A DNA stretch of 22,909 nt from Pseudomonadota bacterium (GTDB lineage: Bacteria; Pseudomonadota; Alphaproteobacteria; Ferrovibrionales; Ferrovibrionaceae): assembly GCA_023433835.1 (NCBI GenBank), contig JAEYTW010000261.1:1-22909 (forward strand). The letters run 5' to 3'. The notes under the pieces were generated by a model. It was not told the origin of the DNA and ran no database searches. It worked only from the letters and a program-made list of their open reading frames with translations. Made by a program: the position numbers and the translations under genes. The first letter of the stretch is position 1, and each line of letters opens with the position of its first letter. This document shows, in pieces, positions 1 through 8,958 of the stretch.

Positions 1-1212
1 GGCCCGCCCGGCGCGGCCGGCGCGGCGCGGCCCACCCCGGTGGTGGCAGCCCGCGCGCAGAGCGCTGATGTGCCGATCTGGCTGAAAGCGATCGGCTCGG
101 TTGCGGCCGCCAATACCGTCACCGTCCGCTCGCGCGTCGACGGCCAGCTGATGCGCGTGCTGTTCTCGGAAGGCCAGATGGTCAAGTCGGGCGAGCTGCT
201 CGCCGAGATCGACCCGCGGCCCTACCAGGCCTCGCTGGAACAGGCGGAAGGCCAGTTCGCCCGGGATTCGGCGTTGCTGGACAACGCCCGCATCGACCTG
301 CAACGCTACCGCACGCTGTTCAAGCAGGATTCGATCGCCAAGCAGCAGGTCGACACCCAGGAGGCGCTGGTCCGCCAGTACGAGGGCACGGTCAAGGTCG
401 ACAAGGGCCAGGTCGACAATGCCAAGCTGCAGCTGAGCTATGCCCGCATCACCGCCCCGATATCGGGGCGCATCGGCCTGCGCGCCGTCGATGCCGGCAA
501 CATCATCAAGGCCGGCGATACCAATGGGCTGGCCACCATCACCCAGGTAACGCCGATCAGCGTCATCTTCACCATCCCCGAGGACAGCCTGCCGGCCGTG
601 TCCAAGCGCATGCGCGAGGGGACGGACGTGCCGGTCCAGGCCTTCGACCGGTCGCAGGCCAACAAGCTCGCCTCAGGCAAGCTCGTGACCATCGACAACC
701 AGATCGACGTCACCACCGGCACCGTCAAGCTGAAGGCGGAATTCCCCAACGACGACGGCGCGCTGTTCCCCAATCAGTTCGTCAACGTCCGCCTGCTGCT
801 CGAGGTGCGCAAGGGCGCGACCGTCATTCCGACCGCGGCGATCCAGCGTGCCGGCCAGAATGCCTTCGTCTACGCGATCACGGCGGAGAACCGGATCGCG
901 GTGCGCCAGGTGACGCCGGGGGCGCTCGAAGGCAACCGCACCATCATCGAGACCGGCCTGCAGCCGGGCGATCAGGTAGTGACCGACGGCGGCGACCGCC
1001 TGCGCGAAGGCACGGCCGTCACAGTCGCGGCCCCGGCGGGCGAGGCGCCCGCGACCGGCGCGGCCCCGCAGGGCCAGGGCCAACCGTCGCAGGGCAACAA
1101 CCCGCAGCGCCAGCGCCGCGACGGCCAGGGGCCGCCGGGCAACGGCCAGGGCAACCAACAGCAGCGCCAGCGCCCCAATAACGGCGGCGGCAGCGGGAAC
1201 AGCGGCGGATGA
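1..1212 (+). CDS. mdtA: RND efflux periplasmic adaptor (membrane fusion protein), MdtA/MuxA type, 5'-partial
   Basis: Periplasmic adaptor that links an inner-membrane RND permease to an outer-membrane channel. The reading frame is open from base 1, so the N-terminus (signal/anchor) lies upstream; GTG codons at 40 and 43 are internal, not starts. Visible in order: an N-terminal beta strand (VRSRVDGQL), the first lipoyl half-motif (GQMVKSGELLAEIDPRPY), a helical hairpin rich in Gln, Asp and Lys, the second lipoyl half (ITAPISGRIGLRAVDAGN), then the beta-barrel and membrane-proximal domains (ITQVTPISVIFTIPED; PNQFVNVRLLL; GLQPGDQVVTDGGDRLREG). These match the HlyD/AcrA family and specifically the MdtA style. 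The last 55-60 residues are a low-complexity Gln/Gly/Pro/Arg/Asn tail with no trace of the conserved fold. The stop codon overlaps the next start (ATGA). Family assignment is sure; drug substrates cannot be read from sequence. Confidence 0.95.
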   Translation, partial: GPPGAAGAARPTPVVAARAQSADVPIWLKAIGSVAAANTVTVRSRVDGQLMRVLFSEGQMVKSGELLAEIDPRPYQASLEQAEGQFARDSALLDNARIDLQRYRTLFKQDSIAKQQVDTQEALVRQYEGTVKVDKGQVDNAKLQLSYARITAPISGRIGLRAVDAGNIIKAGDTNGLATITQVTPISVIFTIPEDSLPAVSKRMREGTDVPVQAFDRSQANKLASGKLVTIDNQIDVTTGTVKLKAEFPNDDGALFPNQFVNVRLLLEVRKGATVIPTAAIQRAGQNAFVYAITAENRIAVRQVTPGALEGNRTIIETGLQPGDQVVTDGGDRLREGTAVTVAAPAGEAPATGAAPQGQGQPSQGNNPQRQRRDGQGPPGNGQGNQQQRQRPNNGGGSGNSGG

Positions 1213-4200
1213 ACCCGTCACGCATCTTCATCCTGCGGCCGGTCGCGACGACGCTGCTGATGCTCGCGATCCTGCTGGCCGGCGGCATCGCCTACCGCAT
1301 GCTGCCGCTGTCGGCCCTGCCGGAAGTCGACTACCCGACGATCCAGATCGTGACGCTGTATCCGGGCGCCAGCCCGGACGTGATGGCGACGACGGTGACC
1401 GCGCCCTTGGAACGCCAGCTCGGGCAGATGCCAGGGCTGAACCAGATGACCTCGACGTCCTCGGGCGGCGCCTCGGTGGTCACGCTCCAGTTCAACCTCG
1501 ACCTCGCCATCGACATCGCCGAGCAGCAGGTCCAGGCCGCGATCAACGCCGCGGGCACCTTCCTGCCGTCCGACCTGCCGTCGCCGCCGATCTACAACAA
1601 GGTGAATCCGGCCGACGCGCCGATCCTGACGCTGGCGCTGACTTCGACCAGCCTGACCCTGCCCCAGATCCAGGACCTGGCCGATACCCGCGTCGCCCAG
1701 AAGATCGCCCAGGTCGCCGGCGTCGGCCTGGTCTCGATCAGCGGCGGCCAGCGCCCGGCGGTGCGCATCCAGGCCAACATGACGGCGCTGGCGGCCTACG
1801 GCCTCAGCCTCGAGGATGTCCGCACGGCGATCACCAACAACAACGTCAACCAGGCCAAGGGCGGGTTCGACGGGCCGAGCCGCGCCTTCACCATCGATGC
1901 CAACGACCAGCTGCGCTCGGGCGCCGACTATGCCGCGATGATCGTGGCCTATCGCAACGGCGCGCCGATCCTGCTGAGCGACGTGGCCCAGGTGATCGAC
2001 GGCGGCGAGAACAACCGGCTGGCCGCCTGGGCCAACCGTGCCCCCGCCGTGATCCTCAACGTCCAGCGCCAGCCGCGCGCCAACGTCATCGAGGTGGTCG
2101 ACCGCATCCAGCAATTGCTGCCGCAATTGCGCCAGTCGCTGCCGGCGTCGGTCGAGATCAAGGTGCTGACCGACCGCACCACGACGATCCGCGCCGCGAT
2201 CAAGGATACCCAGTTCGAACTGATCCTGGCCGTCGCCCTGGTCGTGCTGGTGATGTTCATCTTCCTGCGCAACCTGACCGCGACCATCATTCCGTCGGTC
2301 GCCGTGCCGCTGTCGCTGGTCGGCACCTTCGGCATCATGTATCTCGCCGGCTTCAGCCTGAACAACCTCAGCCTGATGGCGCTGACCATCGCCACCGGCT
2401 TCGTCGTCGACGATGCCATCGTGATGATCGAAAACATCGCCCGCTATATCGAGGAGGGCGAGAAGCCGCTCGACGCCGCGCTCAAGGGGGCGGGCCAGAT
2501 CGGCTTCACCATCATCTCGCTGACCGTGTCGCTGATCGCGGTGCTGATCCCGCTGCTGTTCATGGCCGACGTGGTGGGGCGGCTGTTCCGCGAGTTCGCG
2601 ATCACGCTCGCCGTCACCATCCTGGTCTCGGCCGTCGTCTCGCTGACCCTGACGCCGATGATGTGCGCCAAGCTCCTGAAGAACGAGAGCCACCGGCGGA
2701 TGGGCGCGCTCGGCCGGGCGACCGAGCGCGGCTGGGACGCGATCATCCGCGGCTACGACCGCTCGCTGGTCTGGGTGCTGGATCGCCAGCCGCTGATGTT
2801 GGTGATCGCGGTGGCGACCCTGGCGCTGTCGGTGTTCCTCTACATCCTGGTCCCGAAGGGGTTCTTCCCCCAGCAGGATACCGGCCTGATCCAGGGCCTG
2901 TCGGATGCCCGCCAGTCGATCTCGTTCAAGGCGATGGCCGAGCGCCAGCAGGCCCTGGCGGACGTCGTGCTGCAGGATCCGGCGGTCGACAGCCTGACCT
3001 CGTTCATCGGCGTCGACGGCACGAACCCGACGCTCAATTCCGGCCGCATGCTGATCAACCTGAAACCTTTCAGCCAGCGCGAGCCGGCCGATGCCGTCAT
3101 CGCCCGGCTGCAGCGCAGCACGGCGCAGGTCGAGGGCATCGGCCTGGCGCTGCAGCCGGTGCAGGACCTGACGATCGACGACCATATTGGCCGTGCGGCC
3201 TATCAGTTCATCGTCGTCGACGGCGATCCGACGCGGTTGAACGACTGGGTGCCCAGGCTGGTCGAGCGGCTGTCGCGGCGGCATGAAGTGACGCATGTCT
3301 CGAGCGAGCTGCGCCCCGACGGCGTTGCCGCCTTCGTCGAGGTCGACCGCACCACGGCGGCGCGGCTGGGCGTGACCCCGGCGGCGGTCAACAATGCGCT
3401 CTACAATGCCTTCGGCCAGCGCATCGTCTCGACCATCTTCACCCAGGCCAGCCAGTATCGCGTCATCCTGGAGGCCAACCCCAACCAGCAGCTGGGCCTC
3501 GACTCCTTCCAGCAGATCTACGTGCCCGGCACCGGCGGGGCCCAGGTCAAGCTGTCGACCATCGCGACCATCACCGAGCGGGCGGCACCGCTGACGATCG
3601 ATCACTTCAGCCAGCTGACCGCGACGACCGTGTCGTTCGACGTGGCGCCGCATTCCTCGCTGGGTGCCGCGGTCAAGGCGATCCGCGAGACGGCGGCCGA
3701 GCTCAACATGCCGATCACCACCCAGATCCGCATGCAGGGTACCGCGGCCGCGTTCGAGACCTCGCTGTCGAACGAAGTCTGGCTGATCCTCGCGGCGATC
3801 GTGACCATGTACATCGTGCTGGGCGTGCTCTACGAGAGCTTCATTCACCCGGTGACGATCCTCTCGACCCTGCCTTCGGCCGGCGTCGGCGCGCTGCTGG
3901 CGCTCGAGATCGTCGGCATGGACCTCGACGTCATCGGGCTGATCGGCATCGTACTCCTGATCGGCATCGTCAAGAAAAACGCGATCATGATGATCGATTT
4001 CGCGCTGGATGCCGAAAGGAACGAGGGCAAGAGCCCGCGCGAGGCCATTCACCAGGCCTGCCTGCTGCGCCTGCGCCCGATCCTGATGACGACCTTCGCC
4101 GCGATGTTCGGCGCCCTGCCGCTGGTGATGTCGGGCGGGGTCGGCGCCGAACTGCGCCAGCCGCTCGGCGTCACCATCATCGGCGGCCTGATCGTCAGCC

Positions 4201-4310
4201 AGCTGCTGACCCTGTTCACCACCCCGGTGATCTATCTCGGCTTCGATCGCCTGGCCGCGCGTTTCCGAGGCCCGCGCGAGGACGATGACGAGGCGGAGGT
4301 GACGCCGTGA
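1209..4310 (+). CDS. mdtB: RND multidrug efflux permease, MdtB/MuxB-like subunit
   Basis: Inner-membrane proton/drug antiporter of 1,033 residues, the usual length for the HAE-1 RND family. The N-terminus (MNPSRIFILRPVATTLLM) is the typical first transmembrane helix and supports the ATG at 1209, which overlaps the adaptor stop as ATGA. Key family residues are present: the TM4 Asp pair in GFVVDDAIVMIENI (about D401-D402), the TM10 Lys in GIVKKNAIMMIDFA (about K923) and the following RPILMTTFAAM with its Arg, which together form the proton relay known from AcrB. Two large periplasmic loops lie between TM1-TM2 and TM7-TM8. The next gene is a second, different RND permease. In E. coli MdtB/MdtC and Pseudomonas MuxB/MuxC, such pairs form heterotrimers; the same is inferred here. 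No internal break or missing catalytic residue was seen. Confidence 0.96.
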   Translation: MNPSRIFILRPVATTLLMLAILLAGGIAYRMLPLSALPEVDYPTIQIVTLYPGASPDVMATTVTAPLERQLGQMPGLNQMTSTSSGGASVVTLQFNLDLAIDIAEQQVQAAINAAGTFLPSDLPSPPIYNKVNPADAPILTLALTSTSLTLPQIQDLADTRVAQKIAQVAGVGLVSISGGQRPAVRIQANMTALAAYGLSLEDVRTAITNNNVNQAKGGFDGPSRAFTIDANDQLRSGADYAAMIVAYRNGAPILLSDVAQVIDGGENNRLAAWANRAPAVILNVQRQPRANVIEVVDRIQQLLPQLRQSLPASVEIKVLTDRTTTIRAAIKDTQFELILAVALVVLVMFIFLRNLTATIIPSVAVPLSLVGTFGIMYLAGFSLNNLSLMALTIATGFVVDDAIVMIENIARYIEEGEKPLDAALKGAGQIGFTIISLTVSLIAVLIPLLFMADVVGRLFREFAITLAVTILVSAVVSLTLTPMMCAKLLKNESHRRMGALGRATERGWDAIIRGYDRSLVWVLDRQPLMLVIAVATLALSVFLYILVPKGFFPQQDTGLIQGLSDARQSISFKAMAERQQALADVVLQDPAVDSLTSFIGVDGTNPTLNSGRMLINLKPFSQREPADAVIARLQRSTAQVEGIGLALQPVQDLTIDDHIGRAAYQFIVVDGDPTRLNDWVPRLVERLSRRHEVTHVSSELRPDGVAAFVEVDRTTAARLGVTPAAVNNALYNAFGQRIVSTIFTQASQYRVILEANPNQQLGLDSFQQIYVPGTGGAQVKLSTIATITERAAPLTIDHFSQLTATTVSFDVAPHSSLGAAVKAIRETAAELNMPITTQIRMQGTAAAFETSLSNEVWLILAAIVTMYIVLGVLYESFIHPVTILSTLPSAGVGALLALEIVGMDLDVIGLIGIVLLIGIVKKNAIMMIDFALDAERNEGKSPREAIHQACLLRLRPILMTTFAAMFGALPLVMSGGVGAELRQPLGVTIIGGLIVSQLLTLFTTPVIYLGFDRLAARFRGPREDDDEAEVTP

Positions 4311-7300
4311 ACCTGTCGGGACCGTTCATCCGCCGGCCGGTCGCCACGACCCTGCTGTCGATCGGCCTGGTACTGGCGGGCCTCGCCGCGCTCCGGATGC
4401 TCGCGGTCTCGCCGCTGCCCCAGGTCGATTTTCCGACCATCGTGGTTTCGGCATCGCTGGCCGGTGCCGCGCCCGAGACCATGGCGGCGACGGTCGCCAC
4501 GCCGCTGGAACGCCAGCTCGGCCGCATTGCCGGCGTCAACGAGATGACGTCGTCGTCCTCGCTCGGCTCGGCCCGCATCATCCTGCAGTTCGACCTGTCG
4601 CGCGACATCGACGGGGCGGCGCGCGACGTGCAGGCGGCGATCAATGCCGCGCGGGTCGACCTGCCCTCGAACCTGCCGTCGAACCCGAACTACCGCAAGG
4701 TCAACCCGGCCGACGCGCCGGTGCTGATCCTGTCGCTGACCTCCGACATCCTCGACAAGGGGCAGATCTACGACGCCGCCTCCAACATCCTGGTCCAGAC
4801 CCTGTCGCAGATCTCCGGGGTGGGGCAGGTCTCGGTCTCCGGCTCGTCCTCGCCGGCGGTGCGGGTCGAACTGAACCCGCGCGCGCTGGCCCAGTACGGC
4901 ATCGGCCTGGCCGACGTGCGCAACGCGATCACCAGCTCGAACTCGAACCGGCCGAAGGGCCTGGTCGAAAGCTCGGACCGCCGCTGGCAGATCTATGCCA
5001 ACGACCAGATGACCCGGGCGGCCGAATACCGGCCGCTGGTCATCGCCTACCGCAACGATGCGCCGGTGCGGCTGTCCGACGTGGCCGAGGTGCTGGATTC
5101 GGTGCAGGACCTGCGCAACGCCGGATCGTCGAACGGCAAGCCTTCGGTGCTGGTGCAGATCAACCGCGCGCCGGGCGCCAACATCATCGAGACGGTCGAC
5201 CGGGTGCGCGAATTGCTGCCCGAATTGCAGGCGGCGCTGCCGGCCTCGATCGACGTGCGCATCCTGATGGACCGGACGACGACGATCCGCGCCTCGATCG
5301 TCGATCTCGGCCATACGCTGGCCATCGCCATCGGCCTCGTCATCATGGTGGTTTTCGCCTTCCTGCGCGAATTGCGCGCGGCGCTGATCCCGTCGGTCGC
5401 GGTGCTGATCTCGCTGATCGGCACGTTCTCGGCGATGTACCTGCTGGGCTACAGCCTCAACATCCTGTCGCTGATGGCCCTGACGGTCGCCACCGGCTTC
5501 GTGGTCGACGACGCGATCGTGGTGCTGGAGAACGTCATCCGCCATGTCGAGGAGGGCGTGAAGCCGGCCAAGGCCGCGCTGCTCGGCGCCCGCGAGGTCG
5601 GCTTCACCGTACTGGCGATGAGCCTGTCGCTGATCGCCGTCTTCATCCCGATCCTGATGATGGGCGGCATCATCGGGCGGCTGTTCCGCGAATTCGCCGT
5701 CACGCTGTCGGTGGCGATCCTGGTCTCGCTGGTCGTCTCGCTGACCACCACGCCGATGATGTGCGCCAAGCTGTTGCGCCGATCGGAAAAGCGCAAACAG
5801 GGCCGGCTGTCGCGCGCCGGCGAATGGGTATTCCTGCGCATGCTGCGCGGCTATGAACTGTCGCTCGGCTGGGCCCTGCGCTTCGGCTGGCTGATGCTGC
5901 TGATGCTGGTCGCCACCATCGGCCTCAACGTCTATCTCTATACCATCGTGCCTAAATCGCTGGCGCCGCAGCAGGATACCGGGCGGCTCTCGGGTTTCAT
6001 CATCGGCGGGCAGGGCATCTCGTTCCAGGCGATGCAGCAAAAGCTTGCCGTCTATGTCGATATCGTCCGCCAGGATCCGGCGGTGGCCGAGGTCGCCGGC
6101 TTCACCGGCGGCGGCCAGCGTAATGCCGGCTCGATGTTCATCGACCTGAAGCCGCTGTCCGAAAGGAAGGAGAGCGCCGATCAGGTGATCGCCCGGCTGC
6201 GCCCCAAGCTGCAGGCGGTGCCCGGCGCCTCGGCCTTCCTGTCGGCCCAGCAGGATCTGCGTATCGGCGGGCGCCAGGGCAACGCGCAATACCAGTACAC
6301 GCTGCTCGGCGACGACCTGAACGAACTGCGCACCTGGGCGCCCAAGGTGGTCGAGGCGCTCGGCACCCTGCCCGAGATCGCCGACGTTTCGTCCGACCAG
6401 CAGGACCGTGGCCTGCAGGTCTCGCTCGACATCGACCGGGCGACGGCCGCACGCCTCGGCGTAACGCCGCGGCTGCTCGACCAGGCGCTCTACGATGCCT
6501 TCGGCCAGCGCCAGGTCTCGACCATCTTCACCCCGATCAACCAGTACCGCGTGGTCATGGAAGTGGCGCCGCAATACTGGCAGACGCCGGACGGGCTGAA
6601 CGACATCAGGGTCAAGACCGCCGCGGGCACGACCGTGCCGCTCGCCGCCTTCACCAAGGTGGTGCAGACGCCGGCGGCCCTGTCGGTCAACCACCAGTCG
6701 CAGTTCGCGGCGACGACCTTCTCGTTCAACCTGGCCCCGGGCTACGTGCTGTCGGACGCGGTGCGGGCGATCGACGAGACGATGACGCGGATCGGGGTGC
6801 CGGTCTCGATCCATGGCGGCTTCCAGGGGACGGCGCGCACCTACCAGCAGTCCTTGTCGAACCAGCCCTGGCTGATCCTGGCCGCGCTGATCACCATGTA
6901 TCTGGTGCTGGGCATTCTCTACGAGAGCTACATCCACCCGCTGACCATCCTGTCGACGCTGCCCTCGGCCGGCGTCGGCGCGATCCTCGGCCTGCTGATC
7001 ACCGGCTACGAATTCTCGATCATCGCCCTGATCGGCGTGTTCCTGCTGATCGGCATCGTCAAGAAGAACGCGATCATGATGATCGACTTCGCGCTGGTGG
7101 CCGAGCGCGAGCAGGGCATGTCGCCCCGCGATGCGATCACCCAGGCCTGCCTGTTGCGCTTCCGCCCGATCATGATGACGACGCTCGCCGCGCTGCTCGG
7201 CGCCGTGCCGCTCGCCATCGGGGGCGGCGAGGGGGCCGAGCTGCGCCACCCCCTCGGCATCACCATCGTCGGCGGGCTGATCGTCAGCCAGGTTTTGACC

Positions 7301-7402
7301 CTCTACACCACGCCCGTGATCTACCTGCAGCTCGAACGTCTGCGCCAGCGCTGGCACGCCCGCAGCCGCCGTTACCTGGGGAGTGCCGATGCCGCGCGTT
7401 GA
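4307..7402 (+). CDS. mdtC: RND multidrug efflux permease, MdtC/MuxC-like subunit
   Basis: Second inner-membrane RND permease of the operon, 1,031 residues. The start is GTG at 4307, overlapping the upstream stop as GTGA; the N-terminus (MNLSGPFIRRPVATTLLS) matches the family and the sibling permease. The TM4 Asp pair is present (GFVVDDAIVVLENV, about D401-D402), as are the TM10 Lys (GIVKKNAIMMIDFA, about K920) and the downstream RPIMMTTLAALLGA with Arg, so this subunit also looks able to translocate protons. It is clearly homologous to the preceding permease but diverged throughout the periplasmic loops, as MdtC is from MdtB. It is expected to assemble with that protein, the adaptor and the following outer-membrane factor. 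Substrates are unknown. Confidence 0.96.
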   Translation: MNLSGPFIRRPVATTLLSIGLVLAGLAALRMLAVSPLPQVDFPTIVVSASLAGAAPETMAATVATPLERQLGRIAGVNEMTSSSSLGSARIILQFDLSRDIDGAARDVQAAINAARVDLPSNLPSNPNYRKVNPADAPVLILSLTSDILDKGQIYDAASNILVQTLSQISGVGQVSVSGSSSPAVRVELNPRALAQYGIGLADVRNAITSSNSNRPKGLVESSDRRWQIYANDQMTRAAEYRPLVIAYRNDAPVRLSDVAEVLDSVQDLRNAGSSNGKPSVLVQINRAPGANIIETVDRVRELLPELQAALPASIDVRILMDRTTTIRASIVDLGHTLAIAIGLVIMVVFAFLRELRAALIPSVAVLISLIGTFSAMYLLGYSLNILSLMALTVATGFVVDDAIVVLENVIRHVEEGVKPAKAALLGAREVGFTVLAMSLSLIAVFIPILMMGGIIGRLFREFAVTLSVAILVSLVVSLTTTPMMCAKLLRRSEKRKQGRLSRAGEWVFLRMLRGYELSLGWALRFGWLMLLMLVATIGLNVYLYTIVPKSLAPQQDTGRLSGFIIGGQGISFQAMQQKLAVYVDIVRQDPAVAEVAGFTGGGQRNAGSMFIDLKPLSERKESADQVIARLRPKLQAVPGASAFLSAQQDLRIGGRQGNAQYQYTLLGDDLNELRTWAPKVVEALGTLPEIADVSSDQQDRGLQVSLDIDRATAARLGVTPRLLDQALYDAFGQRQVSTIFTPINQYRVVMEVAPQYWQTPDGLNDIRVKTAAGTTVPLAAFTKVVQTPAALSVNHQSQFAATTFSFNLAPGYVLSDAVRAIDETMTRIGVPVSIHGGFQGTARTYQQSLSNQPWLILAALITMYLVLGILYESYIHPLTILSTLPSAGVGAILGLLITGYEFSIIALIGVFLLIGIVKKNAIMMIDFALVAEREQGMSPRDAITQACLLRFRPIMMTTLAALLGAVPLAIGGGEGAELRHPLGITIVGGLIVSQVLTLYTTPVIYLQLERLRQRWHARSRRYLGSADAAR

Positions 7403-8798
7403 CCTGCCGAAGGCCCCCGGCCTGTTCCTGCTGCTGGCGTTGTCCGCCTGCACGATCGGGCCCGACTACAGCCGCCCGCCGGTCGCCACCCCGCCCGCCT
7501 TCAAGGAGATGGGGCCGTGGAAGGTGGCCGAGCCGGCCGATATGAAGGATCGGGGCGCCTGGTGGCAGATCTATGGCGACGAGACGCTGAACCAGCTGGT
7601 GCCGCGGGTCGTCGCCTCCAACCAGAACCTCAAGATCTTCGAAGCGCGCTATCGCGCCGCCGAGGCTGCCGCAGCCGGCGCGCGGGCGAATTTCTATCCG
7701 ACCGTCAGCGCCGGGGCCAACACCAACACCCAGCAGACCACGGGCGGCAACACCGCGGCCAGCCGTGCCGGCCGCACCTCGTCGGCCCAGACTTCGGTGG
7801 GCGCTTCCTGGGTGCCCGACATCTGGGGCGACGTGCGCCGTTCGGTCGAGGCAGCCGATGCGACGACCCAGGCGAGCGCGTCCGATCTCGCCGCCGCGAC
7901 GCTGTCGGCCCAGTCGGCGCTGGTGCAGAACTACCTGTCGCTGCGCTTCGCCGAGGCGACGCATGAACTGCTGACCTCGACCGCCGATTCCTATCGCCGG
8001 CAGTTGCAGCTGGTGCAGAACCAGTATGCCGTCGGCACCGCCTCGCCGGCCGACATTGCGCAGGCCGAGACGCAGCTGCGCTCGACCGAGGCGCAGGCGA
8101 TCGACATGGAGGCGACGCGGGCCCAGCTCGAACACGCCATCGCGCTACTGCTGGGCGAGCCGGCCTCGACCTTCACGCTGGCCCCCGGCACCTTGCCGGA
8201 TGTCCCGGAACGGCTGCCGGTCGACGTGCCCTCGTCATTGCTGGAGCGGCGCCCCGATATCGCCGCGGCCGAGCGCCGGATGGCCGCGGCCAACGCCGAG
8301 ATCGGCGTGGCGCTGGCCGGTTACTACCCGCAGATCTCGCTCAGCGCGACCGGCGCGCTGGTGGGCACCAGCCTGGGCAATTTCTGGGACCTGCCGACCC
8401 GGGTCTGGTCGGTCGGCGCCGCCTTGTCACAGATGCTGTTCGACGGCGGCGCCACCGCCTCCCGCACCGCGCAGGCGCGCGCCAATTACGATGCGACGAT
8501 CGCCAGCTATCGCAATACGGTCCTGACCTCGTTCCAGGAGGTCGAGACCGGGCTGTCCAACCTCACCGTGCTGGAGCGCGAGGCGACGGTCCAGAACCTC
8601 GCCGTCACCTCGGCGCGGCGTTCGGAAGAGCTGACGATCAACCAGTACCGGGCCGGCACGGTCAGCTATCTGAACGTGCTGGTCATCCAGGCCCAGACAT
8701 TGTCGAACGAACGCGCGGCGCTGGCCGTGCAGAACCGGCGGCTGATCGCATCGGTGCAGTTGATCGAGGCATTGGGCGGGGGCTGGGCCGGCGTTTGA
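7389..8798 (+). CDS. Outer-membrane factor lipoprotein, NodT/OprM family
   Basis: TolC-like outer-membrane channel that completes the efflux pump; about 469 residues, the usual length for OprM/NodT-type proteins. ATG 7389 is preferred over GTG 7383 because GGGGAG at 7377-7382 sits six bases before it. The N-terminus is a lipoprotein signal: a hydrophobic stretch ending in the lipobox LSAC with Cys at residue 21, followed by the family hallmark TIGPDYSRPP. Two outer-membrane efflux repeats follow, with typical motifs such as DIWGDVRRSVEAA, LSLRFAEA, LLERRPDIAAAERRMAAANAEIG and the second coiled-coil segment near the C-terminus. The gene overlaps the second permease by 14 bases, so it is coupled to the pump and is very likely its dedicated channel, comparable to OpmB beside MuxABC. 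Confidence 0.95.
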   Translation: MPRVDLPKAPGLFLLLALSACTIGPDYSRPPVATPPAFKEMGPWKVAEPADMKDRGAWWQIYGDETLNQLVPRVVASNQNLKIFEARYRAAEAAAAGARANFYPTVSAGANTNTQQTTGGNTAASRAGRTSSAQTSVGASWVPDIWGDVRRSVEAADATTQASASDLAAATLSAQSALVQNYLSLRFAEATHELLTSTADSYRRQLQLVQNQYAVGTASPADIAQAETQLRSTEAQAIDMEATRAQLEHAIALLLGEPASTFTLAPGTLPDVPERLPVDVPSSLLERRPDIAAAERRMAAANAEIGVALAGYYPQISLSATGALVGTSLGNFWDLPTRVWSVGAALSQMLFDGGATASRTAQARANYDATIASYRNTVLTSFQEVETGLSNLTVLEREATVQNLAVTSARRSEELTINQYRAGTVSYLNVLVIQAQTLSNERAALAVQNRRLIASVQLIEALGGGWAGV

Positions 8799-8958
8799 GC
8801 GCCGCCGCCAGGCGTCGGTATTGTTCGTGCGACCGGTGTCCATGCAAAACCGCAGTTTGATAAAATTACAAAGCATTTAATGAAAATCTGATTGAGCTGC
8901 TTGGGATACTTGACTACCGTTTGGCTATCAAACTCATCGACATATTGGTGCGGGCAGC
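8799..8958 (+). other. AT-rich intergenic region upstream of paralog 1
   Basis: 160 bp between the efflux operon and paralog 1, with a marked A/T-rich centre (about 8850-8890) that contrasts with the flanks. TTGACT (8910-8915) and TTGATA (8857-8862) look like -35 boxes, but neither has a good -10 box at the right distance. A promoter for paralog 1 is expected here; I cannot place it. No strong terminator for the efflux operon was seen. Confidence 0.35.

Noticed and set aside
1218..4052. Very long minus-strand open frame opposite the first RND permease
   Set aside because: Composition is Asp/Arg/His/Gln-rich with no recognisable domain; it is the antisense shadow expected in GC-rich coding DNA, and the plus-strand gene is certain.
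4232..7453. 1,073-codon minus-strand open frame opposite the second RND permease
   Set aside because: Same shadow composition, no start signals, and it crosses two real genes on the other strand.
8789..8804. Small inverted repeat CGGCG/CGCCG around the outer-membrane factor stop
   Set aside because: Only five base pairs with no T-run; common by chance in DNA this GC-rich.
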